52,211 bases of DNA from Fragilaria crotonensis (GCA_022925895.1 JAKSYS010000443.1:1-52211), one strand, 5' to 3'; counted from the first letter of the stretch, positions 21,853 to 31,586 are shown. Translations and numbers: made by a program. The notes: a model not told the origin generated them from the sequence alone.

Positions 21853-22977
21853 ATGAACCTTGCGGCCGCCTTCTTTATCTCCATTCTCGCTTTTGCCAAG
21901 GGGCAGATAGGAGAGAATGAGATCGACCAGGGCATGAGATTCCTTGCTGACCGTCCAGTGACAGTGTCGGAGCTTGCAACTCATGCCACTTATTCTGCTG
22001 GGTTATGGACATCTCTAGAGGGGATTGTCTATGACATCACAAATTTCGTGCATCCAGGTGGAACGAGCGCCATTTTAACTGTAGGAGGTAAAAGTGGCGA
22101 TACGTTGTACTTGAAAGCATACAACAACGGCAATCATCCTTACACGATTGCGCAGGTGGTTCTCAGGCCAAATGTCGTTCGGATCGGACCTTGGCAAGCC
22201 GATCCAACCAGGGCCCCAACCAAAGCCCCAACCAGGGCCCCTACCAAAGCCCCGACGGGTGCCACTACCAAGGCACCAACAGCTGCCCCTACCAAGGCAC
22301 CGACAGGTGCTCCTACCAAGGCACCGACGGCTGTGCCTACCAAAGCTCCAAATGCTGCCCCAACCAGTGCACCGACAGCTGCGCCAACCACAAGGGCTCC
22401 CACCGCTGCCCCGTCCAAGGCTCCCACCGCTGCCCCTACCTCTGCACCGACCGCAGCCCCGACTACTAAAGCACCAACCGCTGTTGGTGTCACGGCATCA
22501 CCAACCGGCACACCTACGACCAACGCACCCACTGGTGTCCCAACCAATGCACCAACCGGCACTCCTACAACCAAGGCACCCACCGGTGCCCCTACTTCTG
22601 CACCAACTGCAGTCCCAACGACCAAGGCACCCACCGCTGTGGGTGTCACCTCCTCACCCACCGGCACTCCCACGACCAAGGCACCCACTGCTGCCCCAAC
22701 CAAGGCACCTACCGGCACTCCCACGACCAAGGCCCCTACCAGGGCCCCTACGTCTGCACCAACTGCAGTCCCAACGACCAAGGCACCCACTACGGTTGTT
22801 GTCACTTTCGCACCCACCGGCACTCCCACGACTAGGGCACCCACCCTTCGCACGAGCAACAACGGTTCACCCACGCGTCGTCCAACCAAAAAGCGTCGTC
22901 CAACCAAAAAAGGAAATCGTGGTCGCAGTTTTATGGTCCGCAACAATGAAGCACCGGATGACGATGTCTTTAATTAA
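21853..22977 (+). CDS. Secreted cytochrome b5-domain protein with APT-repeat stalk
   Basis: A 374-residue protein in three parts. Residues 1-18 form a signal peptide (MNLAAAFFISILAFAKG). Residues 35-112 form a cytochrome b5-like heme-binding domain: SELATHATYSAGLWTSLEG, the HPGG motif at 67-70 and a second His at 95 (NGNHPYTIAQVVL), so both axial heme ligands seem present. Residues 117-345 are tandem APTKAPT, APTTKAPT and APTSAPT units, a Pro/Thr-rich, Lys-dotted stalk likely to be O-glycosylated. The C-terminus is basic (RRPTKKRRPTKKGNRGR) then acidic. The domain union is my reading; a role in the cell wall or outer matrix is inferred, not known. There is no transmembrane anchor. It converges with the PI-PLC-like gene. 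Confidence 0.85.
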   Translation: MNLAAAFFISILAFAKGQIGENEIDQGMRFLADRPVTVSELATHATYSAGLWTSLEGIVYDITNFVHPGGTSAILTVGGKSGDTLYLKAYNNGNHPYTIAQVVLRPNVVRIGPWQADPTRAPTKAPTRAPTKAPTGATTKAPTAAPTKAPTGAPTKAPTAVPTKAPNAAPTSAPTAAPTTRAPTAAPSKAPTAAPTSAPTAAPTTKAPTAVGVTASPTGTPTTNAPTGVPTNAPTGTPTTKAPTGAPTSAPTAVPTTKAPTAVGVTSSPTGTPTTKAPTAAPTKAPTGTPTTKAPTRAPTSAPTAVPTTKAPTTVVVTFAPTGTPTTRAPTLRTSNNGSPTRRPTKKRRPTKKGNRGRSFMVRNNEAPDDDVFN

Positions 22978-23224
22978 AAACGCGGGTATGGGAAAAACAA
23001 CATATGACTAGAGGTTTTGCAGACATGACAGATGTTATTGGCGCATCCCTAGTCACTTTGAGAGAATGACTCTATGAACTGGTGTGAGGGGCCATGTATT
23101 TTCAGATGTAACGCGAGATTTGCGCTCGTCCTCTAATTTCACATAAGATACCTGTATAGCTTGGAAATCGTATAGCTGCAGGCGTCCCAGGCACTATTAT
23201 TGTCAAAGCAACATTGTGTTTTTA
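22978..23224. other. Convergent 3' intergenic region
   Basis: Non-coding gap between two convergent genes; nothing else seen. Confidence 0.5.
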
Positions 23225-24736
23225 TCAGCCAGTGGGGGCCATCATGTGGGTGTATTCGCTGAGTACGATTTGGGTATCATCATCAAACTCCCACTCCATC
23301 GTGTGGGTCGCGTCGTCATCCATTGGAGTGTTGGGCTTGGCAAGTGTGTAGTCGATGCGCAGTCTTCCGTCTAAGGCACAATTCGTCGTACTGCACAGAT
23401 CTGTCGTGACATTTGACAAGAACAAGACTTTGTTCCGATACACAAATTTCGCAACAGCATCGGTAACGTCCGTGTCAACCGAACCACGAGGAGCATTCGA
23501 ATCGAAAATGGTGGCCTTGACAATGCGTAGTTCCGCCACAAAGTTGAGTGAAATCAAAAAGGTAACAAGACCAGGTACCAAGTCGATGAAATCCATCATT
23601 ACCAAATTCCATGGTTCATTGGCATGAGTGCGAAAGAATTCTTCCATTTCGGGTATGAGTTTGACTGCGAACGAAACAGGCCGCAGGGATAGAAATCCCA
23701 ACAGGAGCATGACAAGGTCACCGGGTCCTCCAACACCGGGTGTTACTACGAACTGATTGACAAGGATTTGTGGTTCGTGCTCTCGTCGCTGCGGTTGTGC
23801 TTGTGCTGGTCCTCCACGTCGACGCTGCAGTTCTTCCAAATTCCATTGCAGCAATAGATTACAATCTCTTGTATTGTGCCACTGACTGTGCATGGCCTTG
23901 TTCGAATCGAAGCAATGGTACGTCGTAGCCACGAAATCACGATTGTATACGATACCATCCACCTCGAAATCTTGGTACATTCGTGGATGAAGGAGCACGC
24001 ACACTCGTGTATTTGCCGAAACGAGTTTTTGAAGTGTACACTCGTTGAGCAGAGTACTGCAATTGTCCTTCCCACCATTGCATTTATAAAGAAATGGACC
24101 AAGGCATTCTTGTATCATATCGAGTGCTTCCTTCTTGTGAAGTGGTGTAAAATGTCGTCCAAATTCCGGCACCATTTCACAAAAGATGAATTCACTTGGG
24201 TGTTGATACAAAAAGTCAGCAATCTGTTGCAGCACATCATACAACGGTGCACCCATGAGACACCCGTGAAAGATTCCAACACTCTTTCCTGTCGTTGGAG
24301 TAGTACTATTCGTCGCCATGCGAAGGTCCAACGAACGAACACCTCGAATCAATTGTTCTGCAACACTAACATTCTGTGTCCTCCCAATAGCACTAAACGC
24401 CTTGAAGGGTGAAATCGTGTCGGAAGCCGAATCATGACTTGCCGGGATACAGAGTGATCCAAGTTTGATGTTTGGTTGGATCTGTAAGAGATGATGCATC
24501 CAATCGGCATTCGAATTTTTGGAATCGGCATTGAAAAAGAAGAATCCATGGTGGCGTGGAATATTTTGAATGCAACATCCAAATTGCAAACAATTCAAAG
24601 ACAGTGCTGAACAAGGACAGTCTAAGATATCGACAACCTTCCTTTTCAGCTTAGTGATGCCATTCGTATGGTTGACATTCGTCGTTGTGTTCGACATTGT
24701 TGTAATGATCAGAGGGTTGTGGAGGGTTTGTGGCAT
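23225..24736 (-). CDS. PI-PLC X-domain-like phosphodiesterase
   Basis: A 503-residue protein of the PLC-like phosphodiesterase (TIM-barrel) superfamily. The X-box hallmarks are present: LCIPASHDSASD with catalytic-type His at 101, RGVRSLDLRM at 132-140 and GIFHGCLMGAPLYDVLQQIA with the second His at 157, followed by HPSEFIFCEMVPEF. These match the PI-PLC X-domain proteins that lack C2 and EF-hand parts. A hydrophobic, possibly membrane-associated stretch (GDLVMLLLGFLSLRPVSFAV) lies in the second half. The N-terminus is Asn/Thr-rich with a Cys-rich patch (CPCSALSLNCLQFGCC); translation could start at Met14 instead. Substrate unknown; cleavage of phosphoinositides or GPI-like lipids is a family-based guess. 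Uninterrupted frame, no intron needed. Confidence 0.8.
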   Translation of the reverse strand: MPQTLHNPLIITTMSNTTTNVNHTNGITKLKRKVVDILDCPCSALSLNCLQFGCCIQNIPRHHGFFFFNADSKNSNADWMHHLLQIQPNIKLGSLCIPASHDSASDTISPFKAFSAIGRTQNVSVAEQLIRGVRSLDLRMATNSTTPTTGKSVGIFHGCLMGAPLYDVLQQIADFLYQHPSEFIFCEMVPEFGRHFTPLHKKEALDMIQECLGPFLYKCNGGKDNCSTLLNECTLQKLVSANTRVCVLLHPRMYQDFEVDGIVYNRDFVATTYHCFDSNKAMHSQWHNTRDCNLLLQWNLEELQRRRGGPAQAQPQRREHEPQILVNQFVVTPGVGGPGDLVMLLLGFLSLRPVSFAVKLIPEMEEFFRTHANEPWNLVMMDFIDLVPGLVTFLISLNFVAELRIVKATIFDSNAPRGSVDTDVTDAVAKFVYRNKVLFLSNVTTDLCSTTNCALDGRLRIDYTLAKPNTPMDDDATHTMEWEFDDDTQIVLSEYTHMMAPTG

Positions 24737-27111
24737 GTCTGATGTCGGATGGAATAGTGTACTCGGCGTACGTATGAAATCTGGAGGTCGCCAATAGGGA
24801 TTACTGGATTACTCTACCGGTATGTCATACGCGTAGTACTACTGTACAGTTTGCTACTTACGACTTAGTACTGGCGTATTGGCCCACGTAAGGGTGAACA
24901 GTATTGAGAGTTGAGAGTATTCGAATGGTCGGTACACGAGTACTGGCCGACGGTAGACTTTAGGTTAGTACGACCTACTACTACATGTAGTTGAAGTCTG
25001 GCATCGGACTTGACGGGAGAGGAAGCGAACCTGAGGGATCGTCCAGCTTTAGGCAATGGTGTCTTGAAGAGATAAACCATGGTGGTAGATTTGTGTGTTA
25101 AGAAGTAAAGGCCTTTACTGTTTTTGGTTGGGAAGTATTATAATAATCTTAAACTAGGATGAAAATCCAACATCACAGAGGAAGTGTTGTCTTACTCCCA
25201 CTTATTGAGTGGTGTTTGGCATTTTCTGTTCATAGTAAAATGAAACACAGCAAATTGTAGATCTCATGACAGGCTTTCTATTCAGCTTCAAAAAGTGATG
25301 ATATGATGTATATTGATGAAGGTATGAGTAGTCTAACTTTTTCCGAGATTTTTTCAACATAGTAGTAACCGGACAGTTCAGTCACTAGGTGGTAAATTGA
25401 GTCCCTTCTGACAATCTCAAGTTGGAACTTTTTTGCGCGTTACAAATACGTCTCAAGCATCTGTTCTACAATTCTGCCATCTCGGAAGTGATCTTTTTAG
25501 CAACGGATACATTCAAATTGCTGTTATATGGACCGCCGTAAAATTTCGAAGTTTGTAATGAAACTCTTGCTTTATATTTTATTTGGAATTAAATGATTAA
25601 ATAAGTAGCAAGAATTTTTTTTGTATGGAAAGTGCCATAGGATTAAAAAAATTTGAGATGTGAAGTACTTCTATGTTCAAAATTGACTTTGACTTTGTGG
25701 ACTTTGTGATGGCCGTTAGCAATGAAAAACTTGGATACTTGACTCTTTTGGCAGTATATTAGATTGCCAGCCTACCAACAAGTGCATACAGTGTCATAGT
25801 AGTAGGCCTCGGCAGGGTAAGGTAAAAGGTTGAGGGTAAAGGTAAAGCACTATTTTTACCTTACCTTTAACTCTTCCCCCTAGAAATTCTTTACCTTTAC
25901 CCTTTAGCAAGTCTTAAACTTTTACCTTACCCTTTACCTTTCAAATTACCTTTACCCTACTCATTAGCCGAGGGCCTTACCTTTACCTTTTACCCAGGTA
26001 AAGGGTAATTATTACCCCTGGCTGGTAATTGTCATGACACACCTTAGAATGTTTGTACTCTGCTCAATGGTTGCTTAGTGCTGTATTCACTACATTGTAT
26101 GGAATCAACGACAACAATGTTTATTGATGCTTATTGCTTACAAGAATTGGTACCAGAATTCAAGGAAGGTAAGTCTGATTCCTCATCAGCAACCAAGGTA
26201 TCAAATTGCATATTGACGTTTCTTCATAATCACTGCCGCCACGAAGAGCACATTCATCCCCTGTGGTGGTATCAAACACTGTTGTCATAGTTCTATCCAA
26301 AGAAAGATTTGATGCTGTCGTCGACACCTGGAGTCTCCTCTTGATGCGGGCTCCTTCTTGACTGACAGGGTTTGGATCGTTTTGTGGACTACTCCGTACT
26401 ACGTAGTATATAACAAGACGGCTGGCTGCAGAGCCTTATCTGAGGGAGAATTTCGACGTGTCTGAGGAAGAAGGGTATCAAAAGGCCCAGAGGTCAACCA
26501 AGGGGTCGGCGGTAGTTCGCTCGTAGCAAAAAGTAAAAGTTATATTGCAGTTTAAGATATAACTTATTTCGTCCATTCCCGAATCCAAGTGACGGTTGCA
26601 GTCCTTTCCTCCTATGACCGACCGCATCTGATGCAGTCGGTCGGGAGTCCGGTACTGATTGCACGCTCTGTACAGTACGAGGGTTCCAGAGCTATGACCT
26701 GCGTAGTCACGAGCGTTGTCTCCCGTACGTCACAGGAGACCCTTTGAGGTCTTTCCCGAACTGGAAGAAGACTATGGATTGTTGAATTTCCAACCACCGA
26801 CATTTCGGTTAGTCAAGTCACACAGAAGATTGACCGCTCGAACTGCGTCTTCATGCCGATTGTTTCGAGTAGCGGTGCAAGAGACCGACAACCGGTTCGA
26901 AACAATTAGTGAGATTCAACAACGCCTCCAGCCGCAAGCACACCCTGTGTTATAAACCACAATTCGCTCCGTAACACGGTGGGCCCTGAACCTACCGTGA
27001 TCCTCTTACTACGGACGAGCTTAGAATACTGGAGATCAATAGACGCAGTCAATGAAACCTTGCTATTAATAAACGGGATTGTTTCGCGAGAATGATCCTC
27101 TCGCGAAAACC
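24737..27111. other. Gene-poor stretch
   Basis: I support no gene here. It holds the upstream region of the PI-PLC-like gene (24737-25080), AT-rich sequence (25085-25800), the GGTAAA array listed separately, and from about 26500 a patch with several hairpins (for example GTTATAT...ATATAAC at 26540-26565 and TTGTTTCGA...TCGAAACAA near 26858-26905) that could be a decayed mobile element. A short ORF at 26716-26955 has no recognisable content. Confidence 0.4.
25814..26030. repeat. Foldback array of GGTAAA/TTTACC hexamers
   Basis: The plus strand has GGTAAGGTAAAAGG and GGGTAAAGGTAAAGC at 25816-25848, then many TTTACC, TTACCTTTACCC units on to about 25998, then GGTAAAGGGTAATTATTACCCC. The hexamer and its complement occur on one strand, so the region can fold into long hairpins. 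Confidence 0.8.
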
Positions 27112-27186
27112 GAGAATGCCTAATGCACTAACAATTAAGGCGCTAACAAAAGTGCTAACCCAATCAAAATCCGCGGAGACGTCATC
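27112..27186 (+). repeat. MULE left terminal inverted repeat
   Basis: 75 bp ending GACGTCATC; pairs with 29001-29074. The only clear difference is AACAAAAGTGCT against AACTAAACGCT in the middle. Confidence 0.92.
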
Positions 27187-27463
27187 GGGGAGAGGGGTCA
27201 AAAAAATTATGTCAGTCGTCTGAGGTGATCTTTATCGTATACATGAATGAAAATGTTTATTCGAATTGCACGCCGGCCTCCCTACCATCACGTTTCCATC
27301 CCCCGCGCCCAAATTTGAAATTGAATTCAACTGAAAACACTACCACACTACTAAACATACGCAGCGTACAATTCGTATCATTCACAACTCACAAACCCTC
27401 ACAAATCACAAATCACTACATACAACGTATATCAACACGACGTCTCAGCAACATTCAGCGACA

Positions 27464-28165
27464 ATGGACCAAACAACCGCCCCAGACGTGGCAGAAGACG
27501 AAAACATGCACAATGCAAATGACCTCTTCTACTCTCCTGCCGAGCAGGTGAATTTATTTCTTATTCAAAAGGAATTTGATGGAGAGTTCCCTGTTGGCAC
27601 TTTGTTTTCAACACAAAGGCACCTCATCGATGCCATGCGTGAAAAGGCAACCAAGTTTGGATTCTTTATCATTGACAGGGGTATGGCTGCCTGTTGCTCT
27701 GAGACAACTTCAAGGGACACCACAAACACACGAAGACAGCAAGCTCGCAAATTGCTTGCTCAGGAAAATGGAAAAATGTATGTGCCTCGAAAATGTCCAA
27801 AATCAAAGTGCGGGTGTGAGTTCAAGGTCAACTTTGTTGGAATGAAAGGTAGTAAGGAAGTTAGAATCTCAAAAGTTCACTTCATGCACGGAAGGGGGTG
27901 TAAGCCTTCAGGGGAGCAATTCAAGGCTGAGTGGACTACTGGTGGACATGCATCCAGGCATCTGGCCTGTTCACAGAATCTTAAGCTGCACACCATTGTC
28001 CAATTGAAGTGGACAAGGGGAATGCAAATGACAACGATGGATTCACTGCTGGATTGCTCCTGCTGGCCAAACGAGGTTGCTGTTGGCAAGGCTTCTTCCT
28101 GGGAGGACTCCTATTTGGACGACGTACTTGATGCAACATCTTGCACAAGCTTGCTTGGATCGTAG
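27464..28165 (+). CDS. FAR1-like zinc-finger protein of the MULE
   Basis: A 233-residue ORF starting MDQTTAPDVAEDENMHNAND. Residues ~45-150 resemble the N-terminal DNA-binding part of FAR1/MULE transposases: FSTQRHLIDAMREKATKFGF, then Cys-rich CPKSKCGCEFKVNF and RISKVHFMHGRGC, a C-x4-C-x-C...H-x3-C arrangement like WRKY-GCM1 fingers. After about residue 160 the sequence is short on recognisable content, and the DDE core and SWIM finger of full MULE transposases are absent. It may be a truncated transposase or a DNA-binding partner. Its place between MULE ends supports the first. Confidence 0.65.
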   Translation: MDQTTAPDVAEDENMHNANDLFYSPAEQVNLFLIQKEFDGEFPVGTLFSTQRHLIDAMREKATKFGFFIIDRGMAACCSETTSRDTTNTRRQQARKLLAQENGKMYVPRKCPKSKCGCEFKVNFVGMKGSKEVRISKVHFMHGRGCKPSGEQFKAEWTTGGHASRHLACSQNLKLHTIVQLKWTRGMQMTTMDSLLDCSCWPNEVAVGKASSWEDSYLDDVLDATSCTSLLGS

Positions 28166-28206
28166 CGCAAAGCACCCTCTTGGAGCGGCAATGATATGAA
28201 GCAACA

Positions 28207-28765
28207 CCACAGATCGCAGTCCAGGGCAACTTGCCTGTGCGGTTGGCACTGAACAAGAGGATCGCGAAGCCAGCTTTCAACCTGTACCTCGCGAAATGCT
28301 GTTCCTCTTACTGGATGGCAATAAGGAACAACAAGAATCTGAGGTACTGGATCAAGCAAGCGACGACGACGATGCAGTCACGACAACTGACAAAGTGCGA
28401 CCGCAGTCCACCAGGGCAGCTCGCCTGCCAGTGCAGTTGGCACTGAGCAAGATCGCGAAGCCAGCTTTCAACCAGTACCTCGCGAAATGCTGTTCCTCTT
28501 ACTGGATGGCAATAAGGTACAACAAGAATCTGAGGTACTGGATCAAGCAAAGCGACGACGACGATGCAGTCACGACAACCGACAAAGTGACGACCGCAGT
28601 CCAGGGCAACTCGCCTGTGCAGTTGGCACTAAGCAAGATTGCGAAGCCAGCTTTCAACCAGTAACGCGCAAAATGCTGTTCCCCTTACTGAATGGCAATA
28701 AGGAACGACAAGATTGAGGTTCTGGATCAAGCAAAGCGACGACGACGATGCAGTCACGACAGGTG
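28207..28765 (+). repeat. Three tandem ~190-bp repeats inside the MULE
   Basis: Three copies begin near 28207, 28398 and 28590, each with GATCGCGAAGCCAGC..., GGATCAAGCAA, and GACGACGACGATGCAGTCAC. Copies one and two are very alike; the third is more diverged (one coding frame ends at CAGTAA). The unit keeps acidic DDDDAV coding in one frame, but frames differ between copies, so I do not call a protein. Confidence 0.8.
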
Positions 28766-29000
28766 AAGTGCTCGCGATGACAAGGCAGCACTACAACAAA
28801 ATGCGTCGTTCGACGACAATGATGGTGTGTTGTGTGCATATTGAGACTCACAGTTTGGTAGTTCGGCACCATTTCGCTCTAAGTTAACGCATTGGCCAGG
28901 CCAGCGCATACACGCATTCAAAATGAAAGCAAAACACATGAATTGTATTGTTTTATTTAGGGAGGGGGTGCAAAGAATCGATGACGACGAGACTCGAAAT

Positions 29001-29074
29001 GATGACGTCTCCGCGGATTTTGATTGGGTTAGCGTTTAGTTAGCGCCTTAATTGTTAGTGCATTAGGCATTCTC
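29001..29074 (-). repeat. MULE right terminal inverted repeat
   Basis: 74 bp, inverted copy of the left terminus, ending ...GGCATTCTC and followed at once by the 9-bp duplication GCGAAAACC. Confidence 0.92.
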
Positions 29075-29293
29075 GCGAAAACCTTTGTTCTTATTCTGTT
29101 TTTCTTCTGTGTCTTTTGCAATTGCGTTTCCCTTGACTACGTCTGCCCAAGTATTAAACTCGCGTGCACGACTGTCGTCAGTACCTTCTCTCCTGGTTAC
29201 TGTACTCTTCTTACCTGGCGCTTCGTCGACGCTCGTGCGCGTTGGTAATCCAATGACGCGCGTGCTAGATTGTCTATATCACTATATCCAACA

Positions 29294-29307
29294 CCCCCCC
29301 CCCCCCC
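29294..29307 (+). repeat. Poly(C) run of 14
   Basis: A run of 14 C between the MULE and the MITE. Long G/C homopolymers are rare and easily miscounted; its length should be treated as approximate. Confidence 0.85.
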
Positions 29308-29350
29308 GATTAGAATAAGGTCTCCTCGACCAAAATTAATGCGGAACTTA

Positions 29351-30021
29351 GGCCCGTTCTTTCCGTCGCAGAATCAGCCGCAGACCAGTAGTCGAAGTAA
29401 TCAAATTTCATTCGAGTGAGTCAAAAATTTCTGCGGCTAAATGAATAGCACTGCGGCTGAAAAACCTCCTGGCTGTTTCGGGGAGGTTTTTCAGCTGCAG
29501 AAATCCGGGTTTTTAAAAATCAGCCGCAGAAATCCGGGTTTGAATTCACTCATCAAAATAGTACAATGTACACTATCGCAGCCCTACAGTAACAACGACA
29601 TGAATGTCCCCTTGTTGTGTCACTCGTTACTATGCGCACATTTATTACATCATTCCTTGATGGTTTCAAATTGGATAAATCATGAAATGCATGCGTCTGT
29701 TCTTATTCTCGCATTACTATGACATACGAGATACTAGTAGGATGTAGTAGCCGTTGTCCGTTATACAGCACATGCACTGAATTGTGATGACGGTACTGTA
29801 CGTATGACAGCATGACAGCGCAATGCAGTTGGCGTGTCGACGTTCATCTGTATGTTTGGCAGAAGAAAACACCTCATCCGGTTCACATCTGCATGAAATT
29901 CTGCGAGCGCCCTTTTCGAGGGCTTTCCAACCGTCATCAAAAATCAGTCGCAAAAAGGGCGTGCGAAGCGTGCGGTTGCGGCTGATTTTTGCGGGTGATT
30001 CTGCGACGGAAAGAACGGGCC
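29351..30021. mobile_element. PIF/Harbinger (Tourist)-type MITE, 671 bp
   Basis: Terminal inverted repeats begin GGCCCGTTCTTTCCGTCGCA and continue GAATCA at both ends, flanked on each side by the 3-bp duplication TTA (29348-29350 and 30022-30024). A TTA duplication and GGCCC-type ends are the marks of PIF/Harbinger elements. The interior carries no transposase; it has several copies of CAGCCGCAGAAAT in both orientations. Confidence 0.85.
29453..29498. repeat. Strong hairpin inside the MITE
   Basis: CTGAAAAACCTCC (29457-29469) pairs perfectly with GGAGGTTTTTCAG (29482-29494) over a 12-nt loop; the stem extends with one mismatch (GCGG against CTGC). Confidence 0.85.
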
Positions 30022-30024
30022 TTA

Positions 30025-30383
30025 GTAATTGCCTAAGTACCTCGATCCTTCAAGCTCTCGTGGCCGCGACGGTAAGTATGTGGATCGTTGACGCGGTCGG
30101 GATGCTCCTTCTTCGTTGTAGGCATAGGTGCATAAAGTATCCTACACACAATTATAGTCAATGTGGGGTGCTTGGTGAATGCTGCCGCACCCCCTGTGTT
30201 GTTGATAGCTTTCTAAGTTGGGAGTACCAAACGGGTGTGATAGCTTTCATATCATACAACCCCGCATCCACCGCAAGAGGGAAGGTTCAACGACGACTGG
30301 CTGCTACCCACTCAATACACACACCAACATAGCTTCCCTTATGCTAGGAAGAAGACTCTCGCCAACTGTCCACCAAGGTCTTG
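30025..30383. other. Intergenic, no gene
   Basis: Stretch between the MITE and the 3' end of the 7TM gene. Nothing supported. Confidence 0.4.
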
Positions 30384-31586
30384 CTAGACATTGTCGTCGT
30401 CACCAGCATCAACGGGTTCGCAATCACCATTCACGACCGAACTGTCATCATCCAACCTACCGTCGCTCTCTTGGACACGACTGATCTCCAAGCTTTGTGA
30501 AGTCGCAGTTGCGCCAGTTGGTTGACTGTTGTTCTGTCTGGAAACATCGTTGTCAACAGTTCTAGGAGCATCAAGTGATGTCAATGTCATACGAAAGGCG
30601 AAAAACCACGACCTCGATTTGTTCTGGCTCCTCCATCTCAACAATCGCGGTCTAAAGAAGACACAAGCAGTATAGAAACCTGACAGGGGAAAAAAGATAT
30701 CAAACATGAGGCGTGCGATTTGTACCGGTATAAAATCACTTGATGGTCCCCATTGCACCGGGTTGGCCATGGATGCAAAGGTAATAGTGACGATCCAAGC
30801 GTAGATCATGCAGTAGCCCCCAACATAAAGAAATGACTGGTTGATGACTTGCTTGACATACTTCTGGCCTGGCGTTGCTTTGCGAGGGCCCACCGTAATA
30901 TGCTTTGAATTTGCGTTGGACAACGCCCGGGCTTTCCTGTAGATGAGAAAGCTGTTGATTGTAAGAAGACCACCAGTGATAAACCCAGACGCCATCTGAA
31001 ACCATATCGCTACGTTAGCTGCGATGATCGACAAGGACGAGTATGGTGTGTGACATTCGCCGTTTATGTCGCAAACAACGGGAGGGTCGTTGGGAAGGAT
31101 GATCCAACAACTGTAGGCATCGGGAATTCCCGGACCGAAAACACCGAATCCAAGATTAAGACACCCAACCAAAAGTGGCACGCCCAGACAAAATGCGTGC
31201 ATGTAGGGCTCTAGCTTCTCCAAAAGCTTTTCTTTGCTGTTGTAACATACCGCTATCATGAAATGGATACTCAGAAATCCGTTGTAGTAAATACTCGGCA
31301 AGACGCAAACAGTGTGGATGAATCCTTGATAACTGCACGCTGCTCCAGGTTGTCGAGCTTCTTCACTGATCGTCATAGAAAAGGCAATGAAATGCAGGGC
31401 GTAAACCAGATCTACCGACGCTATTCCGAAGACCAATCTGTTGTACATGAGCTTCAATCTGCGCTTTGTTCCAATGAATCGCAAGATTAGTGATGCCCCC
31501 GCGAGCGAGAAGAGGCTTGAAGTGAAGATAATAAAATTCGGATCGTTGACAGAATCGGTTATGGACATGGTGCTCGTCCCTTTCAT
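30384..31586 (-). CDS. Seven-transmembrane receptor, cAMP-receptor-like GPCR
   Basis: A 400-residue membrane protein with seven hydrophobic segments: about 18-38 (FIIFTSSLFSLAGASLILRF), 50-70, 88-112, 130-152, 188-212, 255-277 and 288-312. The short loop after the first segment (IGTKRRLKLMYNRLVFGIA) and the end of the seventh (DIFFPLSGFYTACVFFRPR) resemble the class E/cAMP-receptor-like proteins that are numerous in diatoms. Cys pairs in the extracellular loops (CSYQGF and SCW/VCD) could form disulfides. The tail of ~85 residues is Ser/Asn/Asp-rich, suited to phosphorylation. Ligand unknown. The start may be Met1 or Met7. No intron is needed. Confidence 0.8.
   Translation of the reverse strand: MKGTSTMSITDSVNDPNFIIFTSSLFSLAGASLILRFIGTKRRLKLMYNRLVFGIASVDLVYALHFIAFSMTISEEARQPGAACSYQGFIHTVCVLPSIYYNGFLSIHFMIAVCYNSKEKLLEKLEPYMHAFCLGVPLLVGCLNLGFGVFGPGIPDAYSCWIILPNDPPVVCDINGECHTPYSSLSIIAANVAIWFQMASGFITGGLLTINSFLIYRKARALSNANSKHITVGPRKATPGQKYVKQVINQSFLYVGGYCMIYAWIVTITFASMANPVQWGPSSDFIPVQIARLMFDIFFPLSGFYTACVFFRPRLLRWRSQNKSRSWFFAFRMTLTSLDAPRTVDNDVSRQNNSQPTGATATSQSLEISRVQESDGRLDDDSSVVNGDCEPVDAGDDDNV

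Larger units (their letters stand above)
27112..29074. mobile_element. Mutator-like (MULE) DNA transposon, probably non-autonomous
   Basis: Terminal inverted repeats of about 75 bp (27112-27186 and 29001-29074, starting GAGAATGCCTAATGCACTAA) with only a few differences are flanked by a perfect 9-bp duplication GCGAAAACC (27103-27111 and 29075-29083). A 9-bp duplication with long inverted repeats is the signature of Mutator-like elements. The interior has one ORF with a FAR1/WRKY-GCM1-like zinc-binding part, but no visible MULE transposase core, and a triple 190-bp repeat. It likely depends on a full copy elsewhere. Confidence 0.88.

Noticed and set aside
22140-22946. A 268-codon minus-strand frame (VGALVVGVPVGA...)
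   Set aside because: Antisense shadow of the APT repeat of the cytochrome b5 protein; purely repeat-driven.
25814-26030. Interstitial telomere
   Set aside because: The unit is GGTAAA/TTTACC, not TTAGGG/CCCTAA, and both orientations are mixed.
26780-26921. TGTTGAA...TTCAACA block as a solo copia LTR
   Set aside because: The ends match the copia LTR ends, but there is no 5-bp duplication (TGGAT against ACGCC), and the inside does not match the 328-bp LTR.
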